From positions 4,836,001 through 4,900,000 of the forward strand of contig OX388348.1 of assembly GCA_947579665.1 (NCBI GenBank): a stretch of 64,000 nucleotides of DNA, read 5' to 3'. This DNA is from Sympetrum striolatum. Its lineage: Eukaryota > Arthropoda > Insecta > Odonata > Libellulidae. Both the position numbers and the translations under genes were made by a program. This document shows positions 52,301-64,000 of this stretch, in pieces. Under the pieces are notes generated by a model that was not told the DNA's origin, did no database searches, and was given only the letters and a program-made list of their open reading frames with translations. Every line of letters starts with the position of its first letter. Position 1 is the stretch's first letter.

Positions 52301-55300
52301 AGGAGCATCAAATTATGGATGTTGGTATGGACCCTGGCAAACGCCGCTTGTGGCTACCAAGATAAATGTGTACAAAGCGTAAATTTAGGAAAGATATTTT
52401 CTCTCTATTTTGATTCAAGAAGTGGCTTCGATGTTTGATGGTTTATGATTCGGATCCTTCTGAAGATGAACTATTTCGTTTTGCAGGAGACCTTATCACT
52501 ATCACAATGACCACCGGTTCAAGGGTGGAATCGATGACCTCTCTTCCATCCCCATGACCTACAATAGATTCCAGTACTACAACAAACTTCGGACCTATGC
52601 TGCGGACGAAGATATTTTGGTATGTACCATCTCAAGTCGTAAATTAATGAAGTCCGTGTGATATACTTCGTTGAGATATTCTGCAGTTTTCAAACTAAGT
52701 ACTACTCATTATCAATGTTTAAGAATAGTGAAGTCTAAAGTGCAGCATTCGAAATACCAATTCTTTTGATATGTTCCCCTGCATTTTCATAAGTTCTGCA
52801 TTTTCATAGGTTCCAGTAACTTACATATATATAATTTATGTGGTTAAATATTAAGCCACTTCAATCGATGAAAGGAATTCTAAACTGAATTAAAGAATAA
52901 AATGGAGCGCATCCTCCGAATGTCATTGGTGTTCTGAATGAAAAATTAATAGCAGAAATGCCAAAATGACTTATGAAGTTGATTTTAAAGAGGTATATTC
53001 TGATAAATATATTATTTTAAATTAGGTGTTAGAGATATTCGGGCTAATAATTAATTGTAATGCGTGAAACTATGCGCGAAAGTGTCTGAAGCAAAAGAAA
53101 TATGCGTATGTGTAAGTGTAGAATGGAAGAGGTAATTCGTATGCCTGCCTCCATTGCAATTTGATTGATGTACTTGGTCTGCGTCAATCCTATATGATCT
53201 AAATATTTATCTATAAAATGAAAAATACGTAAAAAAAATCCTCTAATTTTTACTTCTAACAATCGAATATTCCTCAATTCTTAATTATTAAATTAAAAAC
53301 TGTATAAAATGCGCCTTGTTTTTGTTATTTCAGTCCTTGCTGAACGTGTATCGCTATAGTTTTTTTTTTAATTTCGCTGTTTTCCTACTTTCATTGTCAT
53401 TTTTTGTGCTATTATAGTTCATAGAGTTTTTTATGAAAGCCCTCAATGTTGTGATTCGAGAGTAGAGATTCACATGATGTTTCAATTTAACCCTACAAGT
53501 AAATGGCTCTGATTACTTTTATTTTGTTTCCCAACGCCTTTCACATCTGTAAAACGTGATTGCTGCGCATACTTTGAGATCCAGTAATCGTTGTTTAGGT
53601 CGGGAATTTTGTAGGCGAAACGAGTAAAATGCATTTCAAGTACCGGTCGAAGTACATTAGATCTCCACCACGCAGTGGGTCAGGGGAGTAATCTTGTACC
53701 AAAAAAGAATCAACGTGAGCTGTTTTATTTGCTAATCCTTGGAGGGTAGATATGAACTAAAGAGTAAAAGATTCCTCGAGGTCAGTGTTTTTGTATGCTT
53801 TTATTTCTGTCTCGTCCATTCTGTGGAATTCGTCCTTCCGACTGAAGATAGCCGTATTTGTTTGGGATTTAGACCAAGCGCATGGATAGAAACGCAATCT
53901 TTCCGTTGCCGATCCTGTCGGCCACTTTTCCTTGACACGTCTGTTTATATCGCCATGTTTGTTTCATTGTTGCCCTCTTGGAAACTTATTGTGATATTGA
54001 CGTGGGCTGTTTGCTAGATAGGACTTGGGCCTAAATTCGATCAATCAAGCGGCGAGTTATGCTAATGAGACGATGATTCCGTGTTTGCTTCATATTTTTT
54101 TAATTATGATCAATTTAGGCATGTAAAAATATTAGTAATCCAAAATGTAAAATTTAAGATCTCTCAACTGCGAGGCATTTATCTTGAGGATAATCATACG
54201 CATATTTACGTTGAATGACGTAATGAATTTTTACTAGCTGCAACACTCATTTCGAAGTTTGAATATAGAAAGTTCTAAATGGCTCCTGGTTTCGAACTCG
54301 AGTCCCCTGCAAGATGAGAATAGTTTACGCGGGGCACTCTTTCAAGTATACATTTAACTTCTTTTGTCGACAGTGATTATTTATGAATGTATTACTCCGC
54401 GACGATATTAGTGCAAGTAAAATTCGCTGAATCTGTCTCGCTTTCATCTGCGATTTAATTCGGTCTTTTTTTGCGGCAGTGAAGAAGATTCAAGTACCGC
54501 TATCCATATATGGACGACGCCGAAATATTATTTTCGTGGAAAACGATATTTTTTCCTCTAAACTTCTTAAAAAATACTCTAAATTAAATATCACATAAAA
54601 TTTACGCTGGAAAACTTAGAGCGTTAAGTAAACGACAGAGAATTCCAAGTTAACTCTAGAACGACCGAGTTGAATGTTATTTTTATGATAGATAAGAGGA
54701 CGAGTTGGGGTATAGTCTCCACAATCACATGGTAATGCACGTGTTTGGCGGTGTTGCCTAACTTCGTTTATCAGATGCAAATTTTTCGTAAACAAAAGCA
54801 CATAGAAAGAGTTCGATGGTCTCACATGTCATTCTAGAGTCCTGACGGGCCCTGTCGAATCTGCATTACGCATCTGTGGTGTTTCTTTTGCAAAGACTGA
54901 GAAGTTTGCATTCGTAGTTTTGAAATGTTTAGTAAGTTATTATGTTAAGTTTAAAAAAATGGAAATAAAAATTACAATCCTTTTGAAACTATTTACTGTT
55001 AGGGTTATTTGGAGTTGCGATTAAAAAATACGGGTATTTAATAAATAGTTCATAAAGCTTATCGTCGTAGGGTTAAGGAGTTCAGACTGTGGAAACTTCT
55101 GCATATATCGAAATAAATGATAAAGATAACTTACAGAATACGAAAAAGAACAGAAGTAACCTTTTGTGTCCACGACTGTTTCGTAGTTTATTTTTTAATG
55201 CGGTGAATTGCATCCTATTCAAAGTTTGACGCCATTCTTTATTGGGCACATTTAAACGTAAATACGAACGTTCTGCTGGGATAAGGCGTCATCACTGTTG

Positions 55301-57744
55301 CATTTATTACCTAGCTAATTGCACGAGAGAGAGATTTTTCAGTGTTTTTAATGTATATTTAAATAGATATAAACTTTATCGAAAAGTGTAAACAAAATTA
55401 TTTTCCACTACTGAGAAACTATAAAAGAATATCATATCAATGAATAATTATTTATAGAATTATTTATATAAAATTTTAATTATAATTAAAAGAAATTTAC
55501 AAAAATAATAATGGACGTACGCAATTGTTATAGTCCGCTGATTGGTTGGCAGTGCAAACGGTATTTCAGAGTTTATGAAGCATATCGATAAGTTTTAGTT
55601 AATACTGTTTTTTATACTGCCTTATCGGAGTATTCCATCGTTTGCTATCCTCTCTAGATTTAAAGGTAGTTATGTTTGGCATATTTTACGGGGGAAATAT
55701 TTTCACCTGTTACTTTTGACATGTGAACGGTTCATTAAGTTGATTGTACGAAAATAATTGAATGTATAAATGTGTATTTTTGGAGGAGCATAGAAATTGT
55801 GCGGCAAACTTTTTATTACTTAGGATATTTTTCGCCAATGAATGAAAGGAGAGATGTGCAGCTGTGAGGGTGATTCATTCGCGTTACGTTATGAAACAAC
55901 GAATGTCCTTGACAAACACAAGAGGAGTTGAAGGGCAAGTTTAACACCTCTGCTCTTTATCAGCAATCGGGTTAATTATACGATTGTAATGTATTGATTT
56001 AAAAGTGTACTTTATAACTATGTAACAGGTTTCGTCAAATGTCGTCAGGGTTCTCAGGCTCCAATATAAGAAGGGCCATCCTTACGCAACATCCTCCCGC
56101 GCTTATCTGAAGCTGACAGTCGAAATTTACTATTGACTCGCACGAGTGGGAGATACGTGCAGACAGGGCCGAAGAGCGGGTAAAGTGACGTAACCATCGG
56201 ACTCCCCGACTTTGATTTCCTTCAACATTGGATATATGGGCGTGGGTAACCCCATTGGGGGTGCAAAGACTTCGGAGAAGATCTCAACTTCCTTTTTAGC
56301 TGATGGAACTCGATACAATAAATACATTATCATCTCTGTTTGCCTTTTTCCAACTGCTTCTGTCCTGCAGTCATAGTCAAATGATTATGAATCAATCCAT
56401 CTCGAGAATACAATTCAACGTAAAATTCCCATTTATAAATTAATGAATGTGTTTACGGAAGAAAATCTACATAACCATTGCATGTGCGTGTTTTGCCTAC
56501 CGTAAATAATTATCCATTTGTCACATAGGCACCTTATATAATCCTTTTCAACTGCATTTTTTTATTCTTGTTTTTCTCGTGACACACAGTTACGATACCA
56601 CTAGGTAACTCACTCCCACATCGCAATCCTCAACTCTTTTCGCCGTTTACAATTGCATTTTACTTCTACTTGAAAATTACGATATTTTAGATATCCTTGT
56701 TATTATTAAAATTATTATCCTTGAGATTTCGTTCGTCATTTTCTGTCACGTGAATTTAAAATCAGCCTCAAATTATTCATTGGTATGGATTTGGCCTGCT
56801 TTACTCTAAAGGACGATAGCCTCGGAAGAACCTCTTCGTTTCTAAAAAGATTCGGGATACTAAAGTGCTCTGAACGGGGGGGAAGGGGTGACATTGAAGC
56901 CCTAAACATGAGAGCGCATCCAAAATTGAGACATCGACGATGACGTCCTATTCCCAATGAAGTTTCATTCATTATCAACGTGTGGGAATGTCATTTATCG
57001 ATATCAATTGTTTTCAGAAAATCTCCATTCTTTGCTGATCTATTAAGAAATCTATTTTAATTCACTTACCTTCCCATCAGGTTTTCAAAGCTTATTATTT
57101 AGTTGGTTAAATGTCTCCAATACATGAACAGACGTGCGTGCATATAGAGGAATTTTAAAAATAGAAACATTCACAAAGCCTCTCTTCTTCCACGCTTATT
57201 ATTCACCTAAACTATCCAAGCGAAGTCACGCCATGTGTATTCATTCACCCAGAAGCTTAAGGACATAGGAATCCTTCAATAAGAAAGGTGATTAAAACAA
57301 AGACTTAATTTACTCGTTGCATTCGGAGAAAGTGCGCTATTGGAAGGATTTACATTGGCCGGTGTTGCGGGAAAAATGAAGGGGAAATGGCAAGAGTCGC
57401 GAACGATATGCAACAGTGAACACTTGAAGAAAGGCGAAATGCTGAATGGCAAGTATAATCATTAAAGCATTTTCATAAGCGTATTTCATGTCAATAATAG
57501 TGTCAGAAACGAAAATAATGAGTAAAATGCGTTGAAATGTTTAACTTAAACATTTGGCTGCTGTTTTACGAGAACATGAGATCAGTCGATGTGAACCACA
57601 TTCCATGAAACGGAAGAATCGAAAAACTAATCGCAACCTATTTGGTTTTCAGTCTGTGCCAGATCACGTGATACCAGAGAGCTTCTGGGTGCCTTACATT
57701 CCTGGATCATCCCACGCCGGCAAGCAGAGCAGCCTCGTTACTAT
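45511..57744 (+). CDS. SLC38A9: SLC38A9 orthologue, N-terminal part (runs off window)
   Basis: SLC38A9 is a lysosomal amino-acid transporter of the AAAP family that senses luminal arginine and activates mTORC1 through Ragulator and Rag GTPases. Four coding exons (45511-45629, 48301-48414, 52487-52619, 57653-57744) join in phase to 152 complete codons covering the cytosolic arm and the SLVT lead into helix 1. The key evidence is RFQYYNKLRTYAADEDIL plus PDHVIPESFWVP against human RIHYYSRLTTPADKAL plus APDHVVPAPEECYV. The residues reported to bind Ragulator-Rag in human (I68, Y71, L74, P85, P90) correspond to F106, Y109, L112, P125 and P130. The arm is about 35 residues longer than in human, with a Ser/Thr-rich start (SGSESQGLLSSTTSLRSK) likely to be phosphorylated. 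The transmembrane exons, beginning with the usual IWNTMMGTSIL, are not in the window. Confidence 0.88.
45630..48300 (+). other. SLC38A9: SLC38A9 intron 2
   Basis: AT-rich intron. It holds a (TA)n microsatellite with a short (TTA)n end at about 46300-46341. The ORF at 46247-46486 is produced by that repeat. No nested gene was recognised. Confidence 0.7.
46300..46341. repeat. (TA)n microsatellite with (TTA)n tail
   Basis: About 15 TA dinucleotides followed by four TTA-like units. This simple repeat lies in the SLC38A9 intron and is likely length-polymorphic. Confidence 0.9.
48301..48414 (+). CDS. SLC38A9: SLC38A9 exon 3
   Basis: Acceptor tgcttcag, donor CTCCAG/gtgggt. Encodes GSAVMFPDSETSDYESTMPL, then RTSQSQQSLSSNHHYSS. 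It is serine-, acid- and glutamine-rich, low-complexity, without counterpart in the human protein, so it is likely a disordered linker with phosphosites (SETSDYES is casein-kinase-like). Phases fit both neighbours (2 in, 2 out). Confidence 0.8.
48415..52486 (+). other. SLC38A9: SLC38A9 intron 3
   Basis: No gene was recognised. A perfect 16-bp inverted repeat (52191-52206 with 52214-52229) lies near its end. CpG is abundant, unlike the PGM1 gene body. All ORFs are short and motif-free. Confidence 0.65.
52191..52229. repeat. Perfect 16-bp hairpin
   Basis: agagaaataaataaaa at 52191-52206 is exactly complementary to ttttatttatttctct at 52214-52229 with a 7-base loop. It is AU-rich, so it would form only a weak RNA hairpin. 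It could be a relic of a small foldback element. Confidence 0.7.
52487..52619 (+). CDS. SLC38A9: SLC38A9 exon 4 (Ragulator-binding helix region)
   Basis: Acceptor cgttttgcag, donor ATTTTG/gtatgt, phase 0. Encodes RRPYHYHNDHRFKGGIDDLS, then SIPMTYNRFQYYNKLRTYAA and DEDIL. The RFQYYNKL motif matches human RIHYYSRL, which inserts into the cleft between RagA and RagC when arginine is low. RRPY resembles human KRPF. Confidence 0.88.
52620..57652 (+). other. SLC38A9: SLC38A9 intron 4
   Basis: AT-rich but CpG-normal. It contains a tRNA-like SINE piece (54285-54320) and two GC-richer patches (about 56080-56330 and 56800-56960) that look like decayed mobile-element or conserved noncoding sequence, but carry no identifiable motif. 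Confidence 0.6.
54270..54345 (-). repeat. tRNA-derived SINE-like fragment in SLC38A9 intron 4
   Basis: The minus strand reads cgtaaactattctcatcttg, caggggactcgagttcgaaa, ccaggagcc. This has an anticodon-arm-like segment followed by a good B box (GAGTTCGAAACC) at about 54299-54288. No closed cloverleaf could be drawn, so this is more likely a SINE head or tRNA pseudogene than a tRNA gene. Confidence 0.4.
57653..57744 (+). CDS. SLC38A9: SLC38A9 exon 5 (PDHVIP motif, lead to helix 1)
   Basis: Acceptor ggttttcag, donor ACTAT/gtgagt, phase 2. Encodes SVPDHVIPESFWVPYIPGSS, then HAGKQSSLVT. PDHVIP matches human PDHVVP (P85 and P90), and SSLVT(I/M) matches TSLVTI just before transmembrane helix 1. 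The split codon AT- would become Ile or Met with the next exon, which lies beyond 64000 or was not recognisable. Confidence 0.88.
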
Positions 57745-59480
57745 GTGAGTTCAATCTTTGCCTCTCAAATCTCTCCAGTGTATTATATTATGCACGCAAT
57801 AGTATCGTTATGTGAAATATTACGTCTTAGAAATTCAATTTTCCTGTTCCCTGGAGGCAACTTTCCTTTTTAATTCACTTCAGGTAGTTCCTGTGTTTTA
57901 TATTGGTTGATTAGTATAGTTATTATTATTAAATAGTTATTTATCATCGACGTAGTTTTTAGTTTTCATTACCGTCACTTCCAGTCGTAATACCTTAATG
58001 GTTTAACAGTATTTCTTAATGCATCGCAGCACAAGTAGGATTGTTTACAGAGACCCCCAAATTTTCGCGACACTTTTTCGTTTGTAACGTTCATCAATCT
58101 CCCACTCTTTAGAAATCGCAGTGACTTTATATCATAGATATGTATTACGACCCAATAAATCTTCTATCAAAATCCATTGTGGAGGTTTTTAGAAGTCCTT
58201 TTCGCACCTTAATACATTGCTTAATGATGAATTTATATGCGAAGTTGTGACTCTTAAGAGACTTAATTTTCCTTAAAATGTTTTTGTTAACGCGACCGGT
58301 TTCGCTACCGCAAAGGCTGAATAACACATAATTAATGTAGAAATTGTCTTCGTTTATCGACTGTTCACAACAACTTTCCTCGCAAATAAGGGTCCTAGAT
58401 ACCTCTCTAAGCGAAATATCATTTAAGAGTTAACTTAATAAATTACGGTGATTATTATCAATCGATGGAATAAGTAAGTGAATTAACCCTTCAGAAAATC
58501 TTCCATCGAATTTCCTGTACAGCAATACTTCACGTAATATTTGAAAAATGTCTCCATGGAAACACCCATACTCGGATAAGGTATCCGTTTTGAAGAAATT
58601 TAATAAACATATTTTTAAACTTTAATACATAATACATTTAGCGAATTGGTGCTGAAGAAACAAAATAATGAAAAATATGCTTGGAGCAGGTGATATGTGA
58701 CACACTGAGGATCATATACGGGATTTGAATTTTTGTCGTAGAATATTTTCTTAGGCTTAAGAGGTTATCTTATAAAGTATATGATATGTCTGTATAATTG
58801 TCGTCAATCTGACGGCCGATATAAAGTTGGAGCAGAACACATTTATTTTCGTTTAAGAAAACAAGAGATTTTTCAGAGGCGGGAACTTAATAGTGACAAG
58901 ATAATAATATTGTTCCTTACCAAGCATATTTCGGGAAAATGGAAATACATTATCTTTGTTCGTATTAATATTGTACTACTCATTCTAGATATTCATTCTT
59001 TGATATATTTTATGAACTTCGAGTTTTTATTCTAAATTTATCCATTCTCTCAAATTATACCTTATAGTATTATTATAAGTAATTAATGAACTCAAATAAT
59101 ATTATTGGCTTTGTTTTACCACTAAGCGGATCAAAGGAATACTATTCACAGCGAGGCAAGTATAAGTGAGAATAAGTGAAGATTCAACAGTCGGAAAATT
59201 CGCCCGAGTTTAATTCCTAGAATTAGTTGCTCATAATTTCGTATTTTATGTTATAAAAATTTTCTTCTATACAAGCATAAAGAGCTATTTAATTTAGCTA
59301 TCAGTAACTTATTTTAAAGCAATTGATGCATCACCGACCCTCTTAAACTAACCCAGCGAAGTATTAAATAAAGATTCGCTTGATTCATTGAAATTCGAAA
59401 AGCGAGCACACGCTCTGCTGTAGTCCTCCGAGGTAAAACGTACCTTTCAACCTAGATTTCCAAATGTGCTGCGTCACCGA

Positions 59481-59744
59481 CAGTGGCGGATCCAGGGGGG
59501 GGGCTATGGGGGCTGTAGCCCTCCCCCCCAGAAGTCACAGTAAACAAAATGTATCATCGTTCATACTATTGAGATGTGAAGAAATTATTGTTTATCTACA
59601 ACGATAGATAATAATAATCATAATTCAAATATGTATACGGAGTTTAATTTTATAAAATTTCTTACAAAAATCGATAAATAGAAAATGAATCTTTAATCCC
59701 AACTCTCAAGCCCCCCCCACAGCTCGATCCTAGATCCGCCACTG
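59481..59744. mobile_element. hAT-like MITE with 8-bp target duplication
   Basis: The ends are inverted repeats starting CAGTGGCGGATC and ending in the reverse complement GATCCGCCACTG (about 13 bp), and each is flanked by the direct repeat gtcaccga (59473-59480 and 59745-59752). CAG..CTG ends with an 8-bp duplication are the signature of hAT transposons. Inner C-tract and G-tract (tccaggggggggg against ccccccccac) extend the pairing. At 264 bp with no ORF it is non-autonomous, and it must have been mobilised by a hAT transposase elsewhere. Confidence 0.88.
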
Positions 59745-60014
59745 GTCACCGATTCCTTCCGACCTACCTCAACTTCTGCTTTCCGTTCGACGCTATCTTT
59801 TCCCCGGATCAGAATCTAAAGAGGATTTCGCTATGAATGATTTTTTTCTCAAATAGTCGTTGGAAGGAAATTAAAAAGTATTACGCACTGCTTGTATTTG
59901 GAATAGATGAATAGACGCGTGATGAGTATATGTGGGGAAACAGGAGTAAATATAAAGATGAACTGTTATGATAGGAGAGAGAATACCTTTATAAACTTAA
60001 ATAGAGTGCTTGTA

Positions 60015-60135
60015 TGATGTTTGCCTAGCTACCAAACGTTGCCCAAACCTTGAAGAGTTATGAAAACCTTCCTGCACAAGTAATGTGCTACTTTTCATAC
60101 CTAAAGGTCTCCGGTTCAACCCTGGGCGAGTCGAA
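60015..60135 (+). repeat. Possible tRNA-derived SINE fragment
   Basis: The B-box-like ccggttcaaccctgggcg at 60111-60128 follows, about 75 bases later, an A-box-like gcctagctaccaa. The T-arm motif is good, but the rest does not fold as a tRNA. Low confidence. Confidence 0.3.
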
Positions 60136-63100
60136 TTCTTCGTTTAAGAAATAATTTTACCTACCTCTGTACAATTGCTCACACGAGAGATTTCTTTTTC
60201 AAGTACAAAGTAGAGATCTTTCGCATTCGAAACAAGTACTACGGGGAATAAAATTAAATAAAAATTTCCATCCACTCCAATATTTTGGAGTACAAATTAT
60301 CTAATCGCTCACTAAATGATGACATGTGTAAAAATTCATTACTTTCGAAACGATTTAATTGACGAATTAATTCACTTGAATTTTTGTTCGCTTTCTTGCC
60401 TTTCGCATCATTTGAGAGCAGAACTGAAAGTAATAGAAGGTTAGTCGAAAAGAGAATCTTTGTTTCCGAATGTACATTTTTGCAAAGTTATGATTGCTAA
60501 AAACAAGTAAGACAATTTTAGTTTAACATTATTAATTGCTAAATAATCGATTGTATTGACTTTTATTTTGCTTAGCAAGGAGATATATGTAATTTAAGAT
60601 TGATTGTTAGCTTACTACCGTGTATCCTGATTGATAACCGTTAAAATAATATGAAACGTAAATATAGCAGTAAATTTCACATCAAAAAACCTTTTTATCA
60701 TCGATCGGTGTCGTCGCTAAGAAGAAATTTGAATACGGGAATTACTCCTTGTTTTATTATTCATATTGTACTGAAGGAATTCCATTAAGTTACGCTGAAG
60801 GCAGTCACAATACCAATTAATGCTTTCAAAGTTTACAGACGTAAGACTGCGTTCATTGCAAAATATCTTCTTGTGTGAATGCCAAGATTGATTATTGGTT
60901 TTGATTTTAATACTCTAGTTACACTTTACGTACTTTAAAAGAATTGGAAACGAATATTTCGTGAAAATTTTCTCTGTAAACGTTTGACGTGATAATTTGA
61001 TCTGCGTAATTAACATCTAAATTGCCTCGTGATTTGCGCCTTGCACTTGGAGCACGCGTGTACAGCTCGACATTTCCTCATCAGCGGCGCTTTTTTAGTT
61101 TGTTTTGTGAATATCTCTTCCTTCTTCTGCTCTTCCATTTGTACTCACTCGAAGTATTCTTCTTACGAAATACTTATTTTTTTCTCCTTACGCTTTAAAT
61201 CGATTTAATTGGAATAATTGGGTTCTTTAATTGCATTACGAAAGCCAATTTGTTGAAAATTAAAACTTTTTGTTATGATTTGGTAACATGTCATCGCTCC
61301 CAAATCCCTGTACACCTTCTGAGGCCTTAGTACTGTTTCGGATTAGTACGGTCGACGAATTACGGTAATACTTTTTCTTCGATGATAGAGCTTCGTTTTG
61401 TGTGAGATTCATTAAATATATACTGTTACTAACTGCTTTAAATACATTAAAAAAACAAGAATGGTTGCTCATTTTATACCTGGCAAATCGCTTTTCTGTC
61501 AGTAACACAAGCAAAGAGAGAACTTTAAAGTATTCCCCACGTCGAAGAAAAGACGCTGATGACGATATTCAAATTAGAAAGAAAATGCAGTTTACGACAA
61601 CAGGTGATGAAGATTCATAGTGAGACATTTTCGTTCGTATTATTTTTAAGAGAAAAATTGCCCGACAAGAAAATCCAAGAGGCTCCTCTTGTCAGGAAAT
61701 ATTTAATCATAAGTTAAGTCATAATATTTAATTATGATAAATAAAACTAATTCGGCACTATTCGAACGTATTTGGAGACATTCTATTATTCACATATTAA
61801 CTTATAGTGTATCTTCGTAAGATTTTGATTTGTTCTGGGCTCTACTTATTCATCTTTTAAATTGTAGATTGCGTATTGAATGAAAGGAACATGATCTTGA
61901 TTTACCTAATGCTATCGATTAAAAAGCACAATTGAAAAGCCCTTTAACATACCAAAATAAAACAACATACAAATCGTGACTTCGTGGAATAGCTACATCG
62001 TGATCTACGTATTATTATATTGCACTGTAATGGTGAAAACAATCCTGTATCATTCATGAACATGGGATTGATGTTTCTATAGTTTTTGTTTATTGCTAAT
62101 TTAAATGTTCAAACATAGCTTCGTGAAATTCACATCTGAAAGACGCAATTCGTATTTCAATTCACATTTCGTAACTTCCACAAGAGATTATTAAACGACC
62201 AATTTCCTAAACTAGTTATTACCCTATGGTTTTCCATAACACGCATAACAATGTCACGTGGTTCGTTGGAAGAAAACCAATTATGTTCCATAATGAGCGA
62301 ATTATTTTCTTCGCGGAGCAGTTCCGGTTTTCCCTGTAAGAACTAGTTAAATCTCCCTGCAATCATGATGAGTAAGAGTTTTTTTCAATTCAGTTCCCCC
62401 TGACGGTGACGCAACGCATCTTGGATGAAAGTGCATTCATTTGGTATTTGATTCGCATTGTGTAGCATAGTTAAACGATAAAGGCACAGATGTACGAATT
62501 CTTTGAAATGTTATCGGAGTTGAACGACTGCCCTCTGTCGGATGTCCTTATCGCTCGTAATAATGGAATCCTTTGATATACTGCTAGAAGTATCCGTTTG
62601 ATGTCCCCTTCAATTAGCTAAATTTCCCATACATGCTTCGGAGGCAACTTCTCGTACATTCTCTTTAAAGCTACGTGCATCTCCTCATAGCTGTTATTCT
62701 GTCTTCCTCTCCTTTTAGATTCATTCAAATTCGTCTAATCATCTTTCTAACAACCCTTTCATCCAAACCAGGCTCAGGAGAGAGTTTCTCATGCACCGCT
62801 GCTGTTTCCTCAAATCAAGCACATTTGTTCCTCCCCTTTAGCCATTCCTGTTTTCCTTGGCCCAGTTCCGAACTAGCGTCAAGTATCCCCTTCATGATTT
62901 TGTTACTCTTTATTTCCATTAGTTTTCATCCATTCACTATGTTGTTAAGACATCCAGCCAACTTTTAATCATGAATTAAAATTAAGTCAATATTACCCTT
63001 TGGGGGGTAATGGATCTTAATGGATTAAAAGGATTGCTGTCCCTCATTCCTCACTGGTTGAGAATCAGTCTCACAAAGAGAATTCGTCTTGGAAGATCTC

Positions 63101-64000
63101 ATGGATGTCTCTACAAGGGTCAGCAACAGAGTTCACGGTCGGCCTTTTGACGATCGCGTTTAGTGAATCCACTGCGTTCCAATAAATTCGGCGATTGATC
63201 GAAGTAGAGCAGATGCACATTGATTCATCGTTCTTCAACTTGCGATTGTTCATTTTCCGCTGCTGTAACTTTTCTTCTTAAAGCTCCTTGGTTTAGTATC
63301 ATTTTAGATCTATGGAACCAATAATTGATCTTTTATTTCTGTATTACGCAATTTTTCTTACTCTTGTCGATAATTACCAAACGTCTGCATCAGATTTCGA
63401 CACCGACAAATAAACTTTGTAAAATAGATGAACAATTTATCTTGGGAATAAGAATTTGGAATTGGAATTTAAAATACCCAACACCAGACTTGGTTTTCTT
63501 CTTTTGAATTTAAAATTAGCAAATGAAGCCATCTCGCAAGCGAACCGTGGTTGACGAAAGATTGTGGCAAAGGGTTCAGCCAGAAGGCCATTGACTTTGT
63601 GGAGGGAAATGAGTCTCACTAGACGATTGAGGAGGGCCTCACTCCCCATTAGTAAGCCTCATTTCCCTCTATTAGCTCTTGATAGCTTACGTTAGAGGGA
63701 GTGAGGTTCCAAACGGCCGTGGAGCTGAATACTTTACAGACAGATGAGGAATACCTTTCATCATGAGGAATGAGGTTGTTTCCTCACTGGGCTAGAATGC
63801 TATATAAAAATACACAAGTTCAGCAAAATTAATGAATACCACTTATCGTTTAATTAGGAGTGTGCTTGATAAATTCATTACTTATATATTTTCTCTGTGC
63901 TGCTGAAAAAAAGTCAAAAATATTGTATTCATTATGAAATAGTAGTATAAAAAGATGAGTACCATAGAAGATGATGATTATGCATTCGTCAAATTAAGCT

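Larger units (their letters stand above)
57745..64000 (+). other. SLC38A9: Start of SLC38A9 intron 5 (to window edge)
   Basis: No plausible next exon (expected to begin with a helix-1 sequence like IWNTMMGTSI) was seen in the remaining 6.2 kb, so the intron appears to run past the window. It contains a hAT-like MITE (59481-59744), a SINE-like piece near 60.1 kb and a possible decayed coding relic at 62.65-62.97 kb on the minus strand. The stretch at 63580-63790 has several gaggaatgagg/gagggagtgagg-type short repeats in both orientations. Confidence 0.55.

Overview
This is a window of an animal nuclear genome, most likely an insect. It is AT-rich with long introns and no operons. Its two real genes have short exons bounded by GT/AG introns. 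The reconstructed phosphoglucomutase reads more like an insect protein than a vertebrate one, and the promoter of the second gene has an arthropod-type initiator with a downstream promoter element at the expected spacing. No bacterial, organellar or viral features were seen. I cannot name the species.

Layout. Positions 1-10406 are one large inverted repeat. A left arm (1 to about 2334, running off the window) is matched by a right arm (about 7786-10406), with a roughly 5.45 kb spacer between them. Each arm carries a GC-rich hairpin cassette, and the right-arm end is tandemly duplicated. From 12.6 to 14.9 kb there is a nested tandem-repeat complex: a roughly 290-bp duplication, a 126-bp unit repeated five times, and then about 1.1 kb of a G-rich 27-bp minisatellite that creates false long ORFs on both strands. 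A non-LTR reverse-transcriptase fragment lies at 16.3-16.5 kb. From about 17.0 to 43.9 kb the DNA is strikingly poor in CpG, which fits heavy germline methylation. This domain covers nearly all of the phosphoglucomutase gene and 13 kb beyond its stop codon.

Genes. PGM1 (minus strand, start codon 44620, stop 30474) can be rebuilt from 11 exons with all phases agreeing, giving 569 residues with the complete catalytic, metal, sugar and phosphate loops. Head-to-head with it, the start codons 0.9 kb apart, is the 5' part of an SLC38A9 orthologue (plus strand, 45183 to beyond the right edge). SLC38A9 is the lysosomal arginine sensor that acts on mTORC1. Only its cytosolic N-terminal arm is in the window: one 5'UTR exon and four coding exons, 152 complete codons. 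The residues known to bind Ragulator-Rag are kept. The shared intergenic region contains a perfect 10-bp palindromic CLEAR/E-box (TFEB/MITF type) about 44-53 bp upstream of the predicted SLC38A9 start site.

The two genes may be linked by nutrient signalling: PGM1 links glycogen and glycolysis, and SLC38A9 reports lysosomal amino acids. That link is inference from a shared promoter only. The remaining sequence is intronic or intergenic and holds small transposon relics: a piggyBac-like MITE, a hAT-like MITE with an 8-bp target duplication, several tRNA-derived SINE-like pieces, and a retrotransposon C-terminal relic inside a PGM1 intron.
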